NCBI RefSeq assembly: GCF_000015565.1
Contig: NC_008786.1
Location: 3,410,001 to 3,474,000, forward strand
Direction: 5' to 3'
From: Verminephrobacter eiseniae EF01-2
GTDB taxonomy: Bacteria > Pseudomonadota > Gammaproteobacteria > Burkholderiales > Burkholderiaceae_C
Length of the DNA: 64,000 bases
The notes beneath the pieces are model-generated. The model was not told where the DNA came from, did not search any database, and saw only the letters and a program-made list of their open reading frames with translations. Below, piece after piece: positions 16,489-26,662 of the stretch (positions within the stretch are counted from its first letter, which is position 1; the number at the start of each line of letters is the position of its first letter). The position numbers and the translations under genes are program-made.

Positions 16489-17550
16489 TCACCCGATCCT
16501 GCCCCGTGCGCCGCGCAGCAACAGCAGGAAGAACGGGCTGCCCAGCAGGGCCGTAAAAATTCCGACCGGAATTTCTGCGGGGATGGCGATCGTGCGGGCC
16601 AAGGTATCGGCCATGAGCAGGAGCAGTCCGCCCATCAGCATGGACAGCGGTACGACCTGCCTCTGGTCTGCACCGACCCAAACACGCACGAGGTGGGGCG
16701 CAATCAGTCCGATGAAGCCGATCATTCCGCACCATGCCACCGAAAACCCGGCCAGCACCGCCACCAGCACGATGACATGGCTGCGCAGGCGCTGAACATC
16801 CACACCCACATGCGCGGCAGCCGATTCGCCCAGGGCCAGCGCGTTCATCGAGCGCATCAGTTGGCGCACCCGGCACCACGCCAGCAGCAGCAAACAGGCC
16901 AAGAGCACAACCAGTGCCCAATTGCCGCCAGCCAGCGAGCCCAAGGTCCAAAACGAGATGCTGCGCAACTGCTCATCGCTGGCAAGGTAGGTGCACAAAC
17001 CAATGACCGCAGCCGCCAACGCATTCAGCGCCACGCCTGTCAACAGCAGGCCGGCGATGGACCCTGGCGTAATCCAGCGGGCCATGCGGTCGAGCGTGAA
17101 GCAGACCGTCAATGCGCCAGCAAAAGCGGCGGCGGGCAAAAGCCATGGGCGCCAGGAGATGGGTATCGGCAGGTTGAACCCGGAAAAGACCACGATGGTG
17201 AGCGCAGCCGCACAAGCCGCCCCCGCGCTCACGCCCAAAAGCCCCGGGTCCGCCAGAGGATTGCGAAACAAGCCCTGTGTCAACGCACCAGCCATGCCCA
17301 TGCCGGCGCCCACCAACACCGAGAAAAATGCCCTGGGCAGACGGATGCTCCACAGCACATGGGCCGCGCCAGGTACGCCCTGCTGCGCGCCAAGTCCAAG
17401 GGCAGAGAGCCAATCGCGGGCTGTCACCGGCACGGCACCGGATTGGAGCGCGACGGCCATGCCCAGCAATAAGGCGCCGAAAAGCCATGCTGCCGGCAGA
17501 GCCCGTTGGGTTGGCAAAAAAAGGCGCCAATCGACGCCGGGCATGTTCAT
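16489..17550 (-). CDS. hmuU: Heme ABC transporter permease HmuU (FecCD family)
   Basis: A 353-residue, very hydrophobic protein with about ten membrane helices, of the FecCD/BtuC permease family. Diagnostic segments include IRLPRAFFSVLVGAGMGMAG, NPLADPGLLGVSAGAACAA and MIGFIGLIAPHLVRVWVGAD (the cytoplasmic coupling helix region). Its start overlaps the end of hmuT by 4 bp and its stop is 4 bp from hmuV, so translation of the three is coupled. Confidence 0.95.
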   Translation of the reverse strand: MNMPGVDWRLFLPTQRALPAAWLFGALLLGMAVALQSGAVPVTARDWLSALGLGAQQGVPGAAHVLWSIRLPRAFFSVLVGAGMGMAGALTQGLFRNPLADPGLLGVSAGAACAAALTIVVFSGFNLPIPISWRPWLLPAAAFAGALTVCFTLDRMARWITPGSIAGLLLTGVALNALAAAVIGLCTYLASDEQLRSISFWTLGSLAGGNWALVVLLACLLLLAWCRVRQLMRSMNALALGESAAAHVGVDVQRLRSHVIVLVAVLAGFSVAWCGMIGFIGLIAPHLVRVWVGADQRQVVPLSMLMGGLLLLMADTLARTIAIPAEIPVGIFTALLGSPFFLLLLRGARGRIG

Positions 17551-18419
17551 GCGCGCATCGCCATTTCAATGGCCGCATGCAAAGCGCTCACCGCCGCAGG
17601 CAAGCGCGGCCCGAATCCCAGCATGAGCATGGCCTCCAGTGCAATCACCCGGCGCTTGTGTCCCGCAGGGGTTTGCCCCAGCCCCGGCAGTTTGAGAATG
17701 CCAGTCACGCCGCCAGCGGCCTTCAGTCCCTGATCCGTCAGCAGAACGATATCGGGCTGCGCGGCGATGACCGCTTCCGGCGTCAACGGCTTGTACCCCG
17801 AAAACCCGTCGATGGCGTTGGCCGAGGCCGCATACTCCAGCATGGCCTGGGCACTGGTGTCCGTTCCTGCCACCAGGATCTGGTTCGGCGCGTGGGCCAG
17901 CACAAACAATACCCGCGCGGCAGGCCCGGCCATGCGCCGGGTGACTTGGGCGCGGGCATGCGCCCACTCTTGCTGCAAGCGCTGTTGCAGCGCCGTGGCC
18001 CGGGCCGCTCGCCCGGTCAATGCGCCGACATGTCTGACCCGCTCGATCAGACCTTCAAAGCGGTGATTGGCCGCCAGCACGGCGACCGGAATCCCCGCTG
18101 CCGACAGTTGCCGAAGCACGGCCGGCGGCCCGGCATCCTCGGTGGCGATGACCTGCGTGGGTGCCAGCGCCAAGACGCCCTCGACAGACAAAGAGCGGGC
18201 ATAGCCAACACTGGGCAGCTTTTGCGCCGACTCGGGGTACAGCGAAGTCGTGTCCACCCCGACCAGATCAGCGTTGGCCTGCAAGGCAAAAACAATCTCC
18301 GTCAGTGCCCCGCCTACGCTGACGATGCGACGCGCATCGGCGGCCCGGGCTGGCAACCCTGTCGGCCATGCGGCCAGAAGTCCCCACTGCAGACATGCCT
18401 TGCGACGTTCCGCATCCAT
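17547..18419 (-). CDS. hmuT: Periplasmic heme-binding protein HmuT
   Basis: A class III periplasmic binding protein of about 290 residues. The chosen ATG at 18419 gives a twin-basic, hydrophobic signal sequence (MDAERRKACLQWGLLAAW) cleaved near ARAADA, followed by RIVSVGGALTEIVFAL. A Tyr in TTSLYPESAQKLPSVGYARS is placed like the heme ligand of HmuT/ShuT. An upstream in-frame ATG at 18455 has a possible GGAG site and would overlap hmuS, so it cannot be excluded. It delivers heme to HmuUV. Confidence 0.9.
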   Translation of the reverse strand: MDAERRKACLQWGLLAAWPTGLPARAADARRIVSVGGALTEIVFALQANADLVGVDTTSLYPESAQKLPSVGYARSLSVEGVLALAPTQVIATEDAGPPAVLRQLSAAGIPVAVLAANHRFEGLIERVRHVGALTGRAARATALQQRLQQEWAHARAQVTRRMAGPAARVLFVLAHAPNQILVAGTDTSAQAMLEYAASANAIDGFSGYKPLTPEAVIAAQPDIVLLTDQGLKAAGGVTGILKLPGLGQTPAGHKRRVIALEAMLMLGFGPRLPAAVSALHAAIEMAMRA

Positions 18420-18442
18420 CGGATCGGCCTTGGCCGAATGGC

Positions 18443-19543
18443 TTATGCGGCGCATTGGCGGGGCTCCGGCTGGAGGTTTTCGATCAGGGCACGCCACTCG
18501 CACAGCTCACGCTGGCCGGGCTTGCGCTCACCAAAGAACAGCGCCATCGTGTCGCCTTGGGCATCGAACAATTCGAGCGATGTCACCAGCCCGTCAACGG
18601 TGGGTTTCTTGACGACCCAGGCGCTGGCAATGTGGTCTTCCCGAAGGTGCAGGCTGAATCCGGGATCGAGCACATTCAGCCAAGGCCCCATGACAGCCAC
18701 CTTTTTGACAGGCCCGGAGTGAATTTGAATCATGCCGGGATTGCCGACAAACACCATGATGGACACGCCATCGGTCGCCGCCGCATGCAGCAGGCTCTGG
18801 CAATCATCCGCCGCCACTTTGTGGACATACCGGGGTTCGGCCAGGCGCAGGGCTTGCGTTCGTGTCAGGCCAAAGGTCTTGAGCAATCCGAAGAACTCAT
18901 GTGTATCGCGCAGCGAGTCCCATGCCCGATGAAAACCTGTCACATCGATGGATGCATCCGCGAGTTCGGCTGGCCGCGCCGCCGGGGTTTGTGCGCAGAT
19001 GCCTGCGCTCTGATCGCTGGCGGCAAAGTGGGCCACCAGGCGCGTATAGGCCGCCACATCGCTGCCTGGTTTCAGGAAGACTTTGTGGATGGCCGTGCCT
19101 TCGGCATCAAAGAATTGAAGGCTGCGCTGCTCTGTTGGCTCTGTTGGCTTTCCTGGCCTCGTTTGCTCGATGACAGCAAAGCCATGCGCCCATTGCCGAT
19201 AGAAGATGCGCAGATCGATCGCGCCGCCCAGCACCAGTCCCACATGGTTTTGGTGGCTTGCGTTGCGATAGACCCCCGTCTTTTCATGCACGCATGAGGC
19301 GTTGCGGGTCAAGGCCATGGCTTCACCCAATGGCTCGAGCGACTCCATGATGCCGGACCAGTCGGGGCGCAAGCGCGTGGCATGCAAAATCACGTTCGGG
19401 TCGTCGCTGGCGCTTCCGGCGTGCGCGGCGATCAGTTCTCCCTCGGAAAGACAAAGCTGCTCGGCAATATCCCGGTGGCGCGCCTTGCTGCTGCGCCGCA
19501 ATGTGCTGAAAGCGTTCCGAATGGTTTGGACTGAATCGTGCAT
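18443..19543 (-). CDS. hmuS: Hemin-degrading / heme-trafficking factor HmuS (HemS/ChuS family)
   Basis: A 366-residue cytoplasmic protein made of two related HemS domains (about residues 1-180 and 190-366). The paired signatures are NASCVHEKTGVY in the first half and FVGNPGMIQIHSGPVKKVAV with NVLDPGFSLHLRED in the second. Family members bind heme and degrade it or hand it on. It lies between the 51-residue ORF and hmuT in the hmu operon, the usual hmuRSTUV order. Confidence 0.93.
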   Translation of the reverse strand: MHDSVQTIRNAFSTLRRSSKARHRDIAEQLCLSEGELIAAHAGSASDDPNVILHATRLRPDWSGIMESLEPLGEAMALTRNASCVHEKTGVYRNASHQNHVGLVLGGAIDLRIFYRQWAHGFAVIEQTRPGKPTEPTEQRSLQFFDAEGTAIHKVFLKPGSDVAAYTRLVAHFAASDQSAGICAQTPAARPAELADASIDVTGFHRAWDSLRDTHEFFGLLKTFGLTRTQALRLAEPRYVHKVAADDCQSLLHAAATDGVSIMVFVGNPGMIQIHSGPVKKVAVMGPWLNVLDPGFSLHLREDHIASAWVVKKPTVDGLVTSLELFDAQGDTMALFFGERKPGQRELCEWRALIENLQPEPRQCAA

Positions 19544-19570
19544 GGAAATCCCCTGTACGCTGGGTGGTGG

Positions 19571-19726
19571 CTACGGCGTCACCGCATCCAGCGCTGCGGC
19601 AGTCGTTTGACCCGGGCTGCGCCGGGCCGGCTCTTTACGGTGTTCGATGGCGCTCATGTGGTGGATGAATTCGGGGCATTTCCGGCACGCATCCATCACG
19701 GCACTCAGGTACGGGGATGGGTCCAT
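19571..19726 (-). CDS. Small CxxC protein in the heme operon
   Basis: A 51-residue frame begins MDPSPYLSAVMDACRKCPEF with an AGGA site five bases before the ATG. It carries a single CxxC (CRKC), two adjacent histidines soon after, and a basic Arg/Lys-rich middle. It fills the 198-bp space between hmuR and hmuS on the same strand, 15 bp after hmuR's upstream neighbour boundary and 28 bp before hmuS, as expected for an operon member. It is not recognised. The Cys/His cluster suggests metal or heme contact, but that is only a guess. Confidence 0.45.
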   Translation of the reverse strand: MDPSPYLSAVMDACRKCPEFIHHMSAIEHRKEPARRSPGQTTAAALDAVTP

Positions 19727-19740
19727 GTCGGTTCCTGGCA

Positions 19741-21933
19741 TCAAAAATCGTATCGAACGGACAGTTGTGCGTTGCGCCCGGGGGCGGTGTAGGCATCTTT
19801 GACGGTACTGCCGGAAGCCAGGCCGCTGACGTCTGACCAGCGCCAGTATTTGGTGTCGAAGACGTTATTCAGATTGGCATTGACCGACAGATTGCGGGCG
19901 GGTTTCCAATGGAACCCAAGATGGAGCACGGTATGGGACGGCGGCGCAAATTGCGCGGTCGTCGTTGAGATTCGACGGCTCTGTTTGCCTGCGCTGTAGA
20001 CCAGATTCGCTCTTGCACCCCAGATGGCATCGTCGTAGCGCACGCCGAAAACCGCTTTGAGGGGTTCAATGGTGTCCAACGGCGCTTTGACACCAGCGAC
20101 TTCACTCTCACCCTTTGAATAGGCAATACCTGCATTGGCTTTCCAAAGCCTGCCCATTGGCCACTGAGTGCGCGCCTCCACGCCCCGGATATGTGCGTTG
20201 GCGAGATTGATGTACTGGAACACGGTCGGATCGGCGGGCGTTCCGGTCCCACCCACTGCTTTCTGGCTGATGAAATTCTTGTAGCGGTTGTCGAATGCCG
20301 CCACGGAGTAACGGACATTTTCCATCCGCCCCCTGAAACCCAGTTCGATACTATCGGCATGCTCGGCAGTGAGATGATCGTTCCCGATACTGGTGTAACC
20401 GGAGGCCAGGTTGGTGAATCCGTTATTGACCTGATCCGGCGTTGGAGCGCGAAAGCCTTTGGCAAACTGCCCATATGGCGCAAAAGAAGGTGCAAGCTGC
20501 CACACTGCGCCCAGACGCGGTGTAACGGCTTGCCCCGACAAAGCCACTGCCGTGCCTCCGGTATATCCGGCAGACGATGGTGACAGGCGGTAGTGGTCGA
20601 AACGCAGACCAGGAATGACGCTGAATTTCCCCGCCTCGATATCGCTTTGGACAAATGCGCCGACCAAGGTATGGCGGGTATCAGGAAATGGCTTGGTGGG
20701 GAAGGTTTCTCCAAACGGGGCCACGGTGCCATCACGCACACCTGTGATCCCGGCCTGGCTCCAGTCCACGCCATAGGTCAGGCGTTGATTCAAAAAACCG
20801 CTCAGATTACTTTCCAGCAAGGTCGAAAATCCGGCGATTTTCGTCCCGTAGGTGTTGTTCCGTGTGCGGTCCGGCGCGGTGTTTCTATCCTCCGTGGCGA
20901 ACTGGTTGACTTTGGCATCCTGCCAATAGACGCGCGTTTGCGCACGCTGAACCCACGGGGAGCCCGGATCGTTGAATTGGTGCTCCAACGAGAAGCGGTC
21001 CCGATGGATCCGGTCGCGCGCATCCAGGTCGAGGGTGCTGGTCGAAGTCAATGGAGGCACCGCCCGCGCCGAATAGACCTCGGTGTTTTGCGTGCGCTTT
21101 TGTGTCTCGAAAGTCAGCCCGATCTGCTGCGTCGGATCGACCGTGAGGAGTGCCTTGCCCAGCAGATACGGGTTGCTGTAGTCCACCGGGTTGGGCGTGG
21201 TTCGATTGACGTTTTGGGCACCGTTTTCCCCCTGATTGCCCACCGCGTGGCCTTGACGATAGCTGCCCAACAGCATCCCTTGCCACCGTCCGTGGGTTCC
21301 CGCGACACCCAGCGTGTTTGACCAAGAACGATCCACGCTGGCGTAACTTGAACGCGCAAACCCACCGATGGACTGCCCCGGTTTGAGAAGGTCGTCCGGG
21401 TCGAGTGTCCGGAAACTGACGGCACCTGCCAAGCCGTCGCTTCCGAACTGGGTCGATGCCGGCCCGCGCAGCACTTCGACGGTCTTGATGCCATTGACGT
21501 CGAGAAAGTCGCCGCGCCCGGTGGCAAAGGAGCCAAACGAGAAACTGTTCGGCACACGGATGCCGTCCACCATCATCAGCACCTGATTGCCTCCAAGGCC
21601 ACGAATGTGGATGCCCTCGTTGCCGGCGCGCCCCGTGGCAGACCCGGCTGCCGTAAAGCGTGCCGGGGCGGCGCGAACGGTCACGTCGAGTTCATCGCGC
21701 AGCGCATCCTTGATGTCACGCGCGCCCGCTTGCTCCATCGTGGCGGCAGGCGTGACCGTGACGGTATTGGGTACCTGGTCCACCCGACGTTCGATGCGCG
21801 TGGAACTGACGGTGACCTCATCGAGCCGCGCCACGCTGCCATCGGTGTCGGCGGCTTGCTGGGCCGATGCCATGGATGGGGCCATTGCCCACACCACGCT
21901 CAGCGCCAGCGCTGTTTTTGTCTTGCTCGGCAT
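19741..21933 (-). CDS. hmuR: TonB-dependent heme/hemoglobin receptor HmuR
   Basis: An outer-membrane receptor of about 730 residues. The signal peptide follows the ATG at 21933 (MPSKTKTALALSVVWAMAPS, cleaved after ASA); an ATG 27 bp upstream is possible. A TonB box-like LDEVTVSSTRIERR precedes the plug, whose NVNGIKTVEVLRGPASTQFG segment is typical. The barrel contains FRAP in AKGFRAPTPDQV, the motif shared by heme/hemoglobin receptors, and ends with an aromatic residue (SVRYDF), as required for barrel assembly. It heads the hmu operon, and a Fur-box-like site lies about 300 bp upstream. Confidence 0.9.
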   Translation of the reverse strand: MPSKTKTALALSVVWAMAPSMASAQQAADTDGSVARLDEVTVSSTRIERRVDQVPNTVTVTPAATMEQAGARDIKDALRDELDVTVRAAPARFTAAGSATGRAGNEGIHIRGLGGNQVLMMVDGIRVPNSFSFGSFATGRGDFLDVNGIKTVEVLRGPASTQFGSDGLAGAVSFRTLDPDDLLKPGQSIGGFARSSYASVDRSWSNTLGVAGTHGRWQGMLLGSYRQGHAVGNQGENGAQNVNRTTPNPVDYSNPYLLGKALLTVDPTQQIGLTFETQKRTQNTEVYSARAVPPLTSTSTLDLDARDRIHRDRFSLEHQFNDPGSPWVQRAQTRVYWQDAKVNQFATEDRNTAPDRTRNNTYGTKIAGFSTLLESNLSGFLNQRLTYGVDWSQAGITGVRDGTVAPFGETFPTKPFPDTRHTLVGAFVQSDIEAGKFSVIPGLRFDHYRLSPSSAGYTGGTAVALSGQAVTPRLGAVWQLAPSFAPYGQFAKGFRAPTPDQVNNGFTNLASGYTSIGNDHLTAEHADSIELGFRGRMENVRYSVAAFDNRYKNFISQKAVGGTGTPADPTVFQYINLANAHIRGVEARTQWPMGRLWKANAGIAYSKGESEVAGVKAPLDTIEPLKAVFGVRYDDAIWGARANLVYSAGKQSRRISTTTAQFAPPSHTVLHLGFHWKPARNLSVNANLNNVFDTKYWRWSDVSGLASGSTVKDAYTAPGRNAQLSVRYDF

Positions 21934-21946
21934 AGTGCTTCCCAAA

Positions 21947-22213
21947 TCAGATGCAGGCACTGGCTGGCGCAGGCTGGCTGGTGCAGGTGGCGGTGGTTTC
22001 CCTGGCTTCGTCGGTGCCCACTTTCCCGGTGGGCGTCACGCGGCGCCACCGATAGCGCTCCAGGCCATGCGCCGTGCCCAACCCGCACAGGCCAGCCAAG
22101 AGCTTGGTCGCTGGATGTCCGTGCCACTCCGCAGCGACCCATCGCCCACGGCCCGCCTCAGCAGCGCAGGGAACTGGCCTGGCCCGAACCATTGGAAGTG
22201 GGACTTTGTCCAT
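21947..22213 (-). CDS. Doubtful 88-residue ORF between the Fur box and hmuR
   Basis: An open frame of 88 codons starts just downstream of the Fur-box-like site and ends 14 bp before hmuR. The middle, GLERYRWRRVTPTGKVGTDE, looks like ordinary protein sequence, but no ribosome-binding site is seen and the frame is high-GC, so it may be a chance ORF. If it is not translated, hmuR has an unusually long 5' leader of about 290 bases. Confidence 0.25.
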   Translation of the reverse strand: MDKVPLPMVRARPVPCAAEAGRGRWVAAEWHGHPATKLLAGLCGLGTAHGLERYRWRRVTPTGKVGTDEARETTATCTSQPAPASACI

Positions 22214-22225
22214 GGGCAGAATAAT

Positions 22226-22248
22226 AAACGCGAATCGTTATCAACTGC
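22226..22248. promoter_or_regulatory. Fur-box-like operator for the hmu operon
   Basis: On the minus strand the sequence reads GCAGTTGATAACGATTCGCG followed by an AT-rich TTTATTATT stretch. It shares GATAACGATTC with the hemP site. It lies about 300 bp upstream of hmuR and is the only such match in the intergenic region. Confidence 0.6.
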
Positions 22249-22367
22249 AAGCGGTGATTTCCCGATGCGCCCGTCGCGCCCGTCGCGTCAGCCCGTCCTG
22301 GTGTTCAACCGTCAACCGAACCGCTGGGTATCGCCGTCATGCCGCAGCGAGGCCGTGCCAGATTCGG

Positions 22368-23555
22368 TCAGGAATCGGACACGGCACCAGAAAAGCCCTG
22401 GCGCTCGCGGCTCTGGGCGGCATCCGCATCCAGCAATGCCGGTGTGGCTTCGGCCAGCGTTGCGCAGCCGGTCAGGGCCATCGCGATTTCCAGTTCGTCG
22501 CGCAACAGGCGCAGCACATGGGCCACGCCGGCGGCGCCCGCGTTGGCCAGGCCATACAGTGCAGGGCGGCCAATCAGCACGGCGCTGGCGCCCAGCGCCA
22601 TGGCCTTGAGCACATCCGTGCCACGGCGTATGCCGCCATCGACCAGCAGCGCCAGGGGGCCTGTGGCGCTGTGGGCCACGGCGTCGGCCACGCGGGGCAG
22701 CACGCTGGCCGTGCCGGGGCTGGTGTCCAGGGTGCGCCCCCCATGGTTGGACACGATCAAGCCGGCCACGCCCAGCGCGGCCGCCTGGCGCGCATCGTCC
22801 GGGTGCATCAGGCCCTTGAGCAGCACGGGCAGCCGGGTGTTCGCTTGCAGCCATTGCACATCGGCCCAGGTGGGCGCGTGCCGCAGCAGGCCGTCGAACA
22901 GGGCGCTCTGGTCGGCCTGCAGTGTCACCCGTGGCGCGGGTCGCAGGCCGTGCAGGTTGACGGCCGATACGCCGCAAGGCAGATGAAAGCCGGCGCGCCG
23001 CTCGCGGTCGCGCGCGCCATGGCAGGGCGCGTCTACCGTCAGCACCAGGGCCTCATAGCCGGCCTGTTCGGCGCGTTCGAGCAACGCACGGGTAAAACCC
23101 CGGTCGTGCTGCAGGTACAACTGGAACCACAGCGGCCCGCGCCCCGGGTCGCTGCGGATGGCCTCGGCCACCACTTCCAGGCGCGTGCTGGCCTGGGTGC
23201 TGAGCACGATGCCGGCGCCCAGGGCCGCCGCAGCGCAAGCGCTGCCAAGCTCGCCGTCGGGGTGGGCCATGCGCTGGTAGGCCACCGGGGCCAGCAAGAT
23301 CGGGTGGGCCCAGGTGCGGCCCAGCAGTTGCACCCTGGTATGGCCGCCCGCGAGCGGGCGCAGCACGCGCGGCAGCAGCCGGATGCGCTCCCAGGCGCTG
23401 CGGTTCGCGGCCAGCGTGATTTCGTCGGCTGCGCCACCGCTGAAGTAGGCCCAGGCCCGGGGGTCCAGATGCGCCCGCGCATGGCTTTCGTGGTCGGCCA
23501 GGTTCACGATGCCTGGCGGCACGGCGTTGAGGGCAGGCGCTGGCGGCAAGCTCAT
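22368..23555 (-). CDS. FMN-dependent alpha-hydroxy-acid dehydrogenase (LldD/glycolate-oxidase family)
   Basis: A 395-residue TIM-barrel flavoenzyme that oxidises 2-hydroxy acids such as L-lactate. It has the family features [19 protein letters not shown] at the start, [15 protein letters not shown] in the middle and the active-site SNHGGRTLD (His and Arg) near residue 290, followed by the phosphate-binding [21 protein letters not shown]. The start at 23555 overlaps the stop of the upstream piuC-like gene by 4 bp (ATGA). The substrate is not defined by the sequence. Coupling to an iron-uptake gene pair is unusual. Confidence 0.9.
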   Translation of the reverse strand: MSLPPAPALNAVPPGIVNLADHESHARAHLDPRAWAYFSGGAADEITLAANRSAWERIRLLPRVLRPLAGGHTRVQLLGRTWAHPILLAPVAYQRMAHPDGELGSACAAAALGAGIVLSTQASTRLEVVAEAIRSDPGRGPLWFQLYLQHDRGFTRALLERAEQAGYEALVLTVDAPCHGARDRERRAGFHLPCGVSAVNLHGLRPAPRVTLQADQSALFDGLLRHAPTWADVQWLQANTRLPVLLKGLMHPDDARQAAALGVAGLIVSNHGGRTLDTSPGTASVLPRVADAVAHSATGPLALLVDGGIRRGTDVLKAMALGASAVLIGRPALYGLANAGAAGVAHVLRLLRDELEIAMALTGCATLAEATPALLDADAAQSRERQGFSGAVSDS

Positions 23556-24235
23556 GTATCGGCCCACATGCGCAGCAGGTTGTGGTAGCTGCCGGTCAGT
23601 GCCACGGTTTCGGGCGATTCGCCATGCTGCTGGCGCAGGCGCAGCAGGGCCATGTCCATGTCGTAGAGCAGGCGCCGCTGCTCGGCGCTGCGCACCAGGC
23701 TCTCGACCCAGAAGAAGCAGGCCATGCGGTACCCGCGCGTCACGGGGCGCACCTGGTGCACGCTGGTGCCGGGGTAGATCACGGCATGGCCTGCGGGCAG
23801 CTTGACGCGCTGCGGGCCAAAGGTGTCATCGATGCACAGCTCGCCGCCGTCGTACTCGTCGGGCGGGGACAGGAACACCGTGCACGAGATGTCGGTGCGC
23901 AGGCGGTCGTGCCGGTCGGCCAATTGGCGCACGGCACTGTCCACATGATCGCCATAGTGGTTGTGCTCACCGCCATAGCGGTTGACCCGTGGCGGGAACA
24001 CCCGCTTGGGCAAGGTGGCGGTGAGAAACAGCGCGCTGCGCTCCAGTGCCGCCAGCACCATGGCCGCGATGCGCCGGCCGGCCTCGCTGTCGCGCGGCAG
24101 TTGCTGGTTGTTCTTGGCCTGGCGCGCCTGCGTGCCGGCGCTGTCCTTGCCGTCGTCCCAGCGGGCATTGCGCAGCAGCTGGCGGGCGGTCTGCAACTCC
24201 TGGGGCGAGAGCAGGTCGGCAAGGATCAGCAGCAT
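23552..24235 (-). CDS. piuC: PKHD-type Fe(II)/2-oxoglutarate hydroxylase (PiuC/YbiX)
   Basis: A 227-residue protein of the YbiX/PiuC family, matching the usual length (about 225). The jelly-roll metal ligands are visible as H97 and D99 in NHYGDHVDS and H160 in GTSVHQV, with R170 (TRGYR) for 2-oxoglutarate. It begins 2 bp after the siderophore receptor and overlaps the downstream dehydrogenase by 4 bp. Receptor plus piuC pairs are conserved (fiu-ybiX, piuA-piuC) and iron-regulated; the hydroxylation target is unknown. Confidence 0.92.
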   Translation of the reverse strand: MLLILADLLSPQELQTARQLLRNARWDDGKDSAGTQARQAKNNQQLPRDSEAGRRIAAMVLAALERSALFLTATLPKRVFPPRVNRYGGEHNHYGDHVDSAVRQLADRHDRLRTDISCTVFLSPPDEYDGGELCIDDTFGPQRVKLPAGHAVIYPGTSVHQVRPVTRGYRMACFFWVESLVRSAEQRRLLYDMDMALLRLRQQHGESPETVALTGSYHNLLRMWADT

Positions 24236-24237
24236 GG

Positions 24238-26556
24238 TCAGAACTTGACGCTGGCCGTGACCTGGATCGTGCGCCCCGGGCCGGGAATGTAATGGCCGGG
24301 GTAGATCGAATCGGCATAGAGCTTGTTGGTCACATTGCCCAGATGGGTCCTGATCGTGTAGCGCTCGCTGAGCGCGTACTCGGCCATCAGGTCGGCGACC
24401 ATGAAGCCCGGCGCTGTCCAGCCAGGGTTGCGGTTGGGGGTCTGCGAACTGCGCCAGTTGACACCAGCCCCCAGACGCAGTGCGGGGCTGATCTGGTAGC
24501 TGCTCCACACCGTGCCGCTGTGGCGGGGCGTGAGCGACGGGCGGCTGCCCTGGCCTTCGGCACCCTGGGCACCGATGTCGATCTTGGCGCTGGGCATCCA
24601 CATGTAAGAGCCGTAGACCTCCCAGCGGGGTGTCAGGCGGCCGGTGATGTCGATCTCGGCACCCGCGGCATGGCGCTTGCCCGACAGCAGGTCGATGTTC
24701 AGATCGGGGTCGGTATTGCGCTCGCGGTACTTGGTCGAGTGAAACAGCGCCAGGCGCGTGCTCAGGCGCTTGTCCGCCGAGTCCAGCTTGGCGCCGAGTT
24801 CGATGTTGCGGCTGGCCTCCGGCGGGGTGTTCACCGTCTTGGAACTGTACGAATAGGTGTCGCCCGAGGTGTTGAACGAGGTGCCGTATGAGACATGGTA
24901 GGACTGCAGGCCATTGGGTTGGTACAGCAGCCCGGCGCGCTGGCTCCACGCGGAGATCTTCTGCCGGTAACTGGTGGTGGTGACAGGGGCGGGAGCCTCT
25001 CTGGGGATGCTCAAGCTGCGGTAGCTGCCGTTCATGCTGTCGTAGCGCAGGCCGGCGAGCAGTTTCCAGTGCTCGGCGATCTGGACCAGGTCCTGGGCAT
25101 AAAGGCCAAAGGCCCTGGCCTTGAAGTCGCTGGCGCTGCGCAGCACGCGGCGCGATTCATCGATGCCGGCGCCATCGTTGGGCTGGCCCACCGTGGTATC
25201 GGGCTTGGACAGATCCACGCCGCCCTGTGCGGCGCTGCGTGCTGCGGACACGGTTTTCTTCTCATCGGTAAAGTCTGCGCCGGCCAGCAGTTCGTGCTGG
25301 CGGCCCAGGGCCTGGAACTTGTTGCTGAAGTCGCTTTGCAGTTGCACGCTGTTCAGTTCCTGGATCTTCAGGTGCGTGCGGCGCTCGAGCCGCGTGGCGG
25401 GGCCGAAGTTCTCCAGCGTGGCGGCCAGGCCACCGGGTTGCCGACTGGCTTGTGCGAACCGGATGGCGCCGGCCCGCTGGTCGCGCTCGAAGTGGCCGAC
25501 ACGCAGTTGGGTCTTGAGCTCGGCTTGGCCGTCGAAGCGGTGGGTATGGCCCAGCGTCGCCAGGCTGGCGCTGCCGGCGCTGTAATCGCTGGCGGCGCCG
25601 TAGTAGGTCTTCGGGTCCAGTGGCAGCAGCGTGGTGGCGCTTGCCGGTGCGCTGGCATTCGGGCGAATCCAGGGCATGCCGTAGTTCATGCCGTTCTTGT
25701 TGTCCAGGTGGTACAGGCTGAGCGAAAACTCGTCGCGCATGCCCACACCCCAGGCGTAGCTGCCGGCCAGGCCCTTCTTTTCGATGCGGCTGCCGGCGCC
25801 GTCGTTGTCGGCGGTGGTGCTCATCGCATTCAGGCGCAGGGCGGCGTTCTCCCCGGTCAGGAGGTTGAAGTCACCGGTCATGCGCCGGTACTGGTGGCTG
25901 CCCAGCGTCAGGTCCACTTGGTGCGTGTCGATCAGGCGCGGGGACTTGCTCACTTGGTTGACCGCGCCACCCGTGGAGCCACGGCCGAACAGCATGGAGG
26001 CCGAGCCGCGCAGCAGTTCCAGCCGGTCCAGGTTGAAGGTGTCACGGTCGTAGAACGCGGGGTCGCGCATGCCGTCAATGAACATGTCCCCGGTGCTTTG
26101 CAAGGCAAAGCCGCGCAGCCGGATGTCCTCCTCGCCGCCTTCGGCCGCCATGAAACTGATGCCGGCGGTGTTCTTCAGCGCCTCCTTGACGGTGTCGAGG
26201 TTGCGATCGTCAATCAGGCGCTCGGTGACGACCGTGACCGACTGCGGGATATCGCGCAACTGCTGCCGACCCTTGCCGATGCGGGTCTCGCTGGCGCGCA
26301 GGCTGTCCTTGCCTTCGGGGGCATCGCTGCGCTCCTTGACCACCACCGGAGCCAGGGTCTTGTCGGGCGTGGCCGTTTGTGCCATGGCGCCTACGCAGGC
26401 ACCCAGCATCAGGGCGCCCAGGGGCATGAGAGGCAGCAATGCCTTGTCCGCAGCCCTGCCGCGCGCAAGCGCGGGTGGCGCGCAGGTGAAAGAGGGTGCT
26501 CGGGAGTGCAGCATGGGGCTGCGGGTGCGGGATTTTGCCAAGGGAACCTCCGTCAT
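24238..26556 (-). CDS. TonB-dependent siderophore receptor (Fiu/PiuA-like)
   Basis: A ferric-siderophore receptor of about 770 residues. A long basic lead and a hydrophobic segment ([18 protein letters not shown]) form the export signal. A TonB-box-like LAPVVVKE follows, then the plug with [17 protein letters not shown] and [18 protein letters not shown], and a 22-strand barrel ending SVKF. Starts at 26556 and 26514 are both possible; neither has a clear ribosome-binding site. The plug signature and linkage to piuC point to catecholate-type siderophores taken up as xenosiderophores, since no biosynthesis genes are nearby. A Fur-box-like site is about 110 bp upstream. Confidence 0.88.
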   Translation of the reverse strand: MTEVPLAKSRTRSPMLHSRAPSFTCAPPALARGRAADKALLPLMPLGALMLGACVGAMAQTATPDKTLAPVVVKERSDAPEGKDSLRASETRIGKGRQQLRDIPQSVTVVTERLIDDRNLDTVKEALKNTAGISFMAAEGGEEDIRLRGFALQSTGDMFIDGMRDPAFYDRDTFNLDRLELLRGSASMLFGRGSTGGAVNQVSKSPRLIDTHQVDLTLGSHQYRRMTGDFNLLTGENAALRLNAMSTTADNDGAGSRIEKKGLAGSYAWGVGMRDEFSLSLYHLDNKNGMNYGMPWIRPNASAPASATTLLPLDPKTYYGAASDYSAGSASLATLGHTHRFDGQAELKTQLRVGHFERDQRAGAIRFAQASRQPGGLAATLENFGPATRLERRTHLKIQELNSVQLQSDFSNKFQALGRQHELLAGADFTDEKKTVSAARSAAQGGVDLSKPDTTVGQPNDGAGIDESRRVLRSASDFKARAFGLYAQDLVQIAEHWKLLAGLRYDSMNGSYRSLSIPREAPAPVTTTSYRQKISAWSQRAGLLYQPNGLQSYHVSYGTSFNTSGDTYSYSSKTVNTPPEASRNIELGAKLDSADKRLSTRLALFHSTKYRERNTDPDLNIDLLSGKRHAAGAEIDITGRLTPRWEVYGSYMWMPSAKIDIGAQGAEGQGSRPSLTPRHSGTVWSSYQISPALRLGAGVNWRSSQTPNRNPGWTAPGFMVADLMAEYALSERYTIRTHLGNVTNKLYADSIYPGHYIPGPGRTIQVTASVKF

Positions 26557-26662
26557 TGGGGATGTGCAGGTAACGCGCAAATGCGCCAAGAGCAGGCGAG
26601 GGCAGTGGCTGGATCCGGATGGGCATGGCGGCTGTGCTTCGTCGTGCGGTACGATCGTACAC

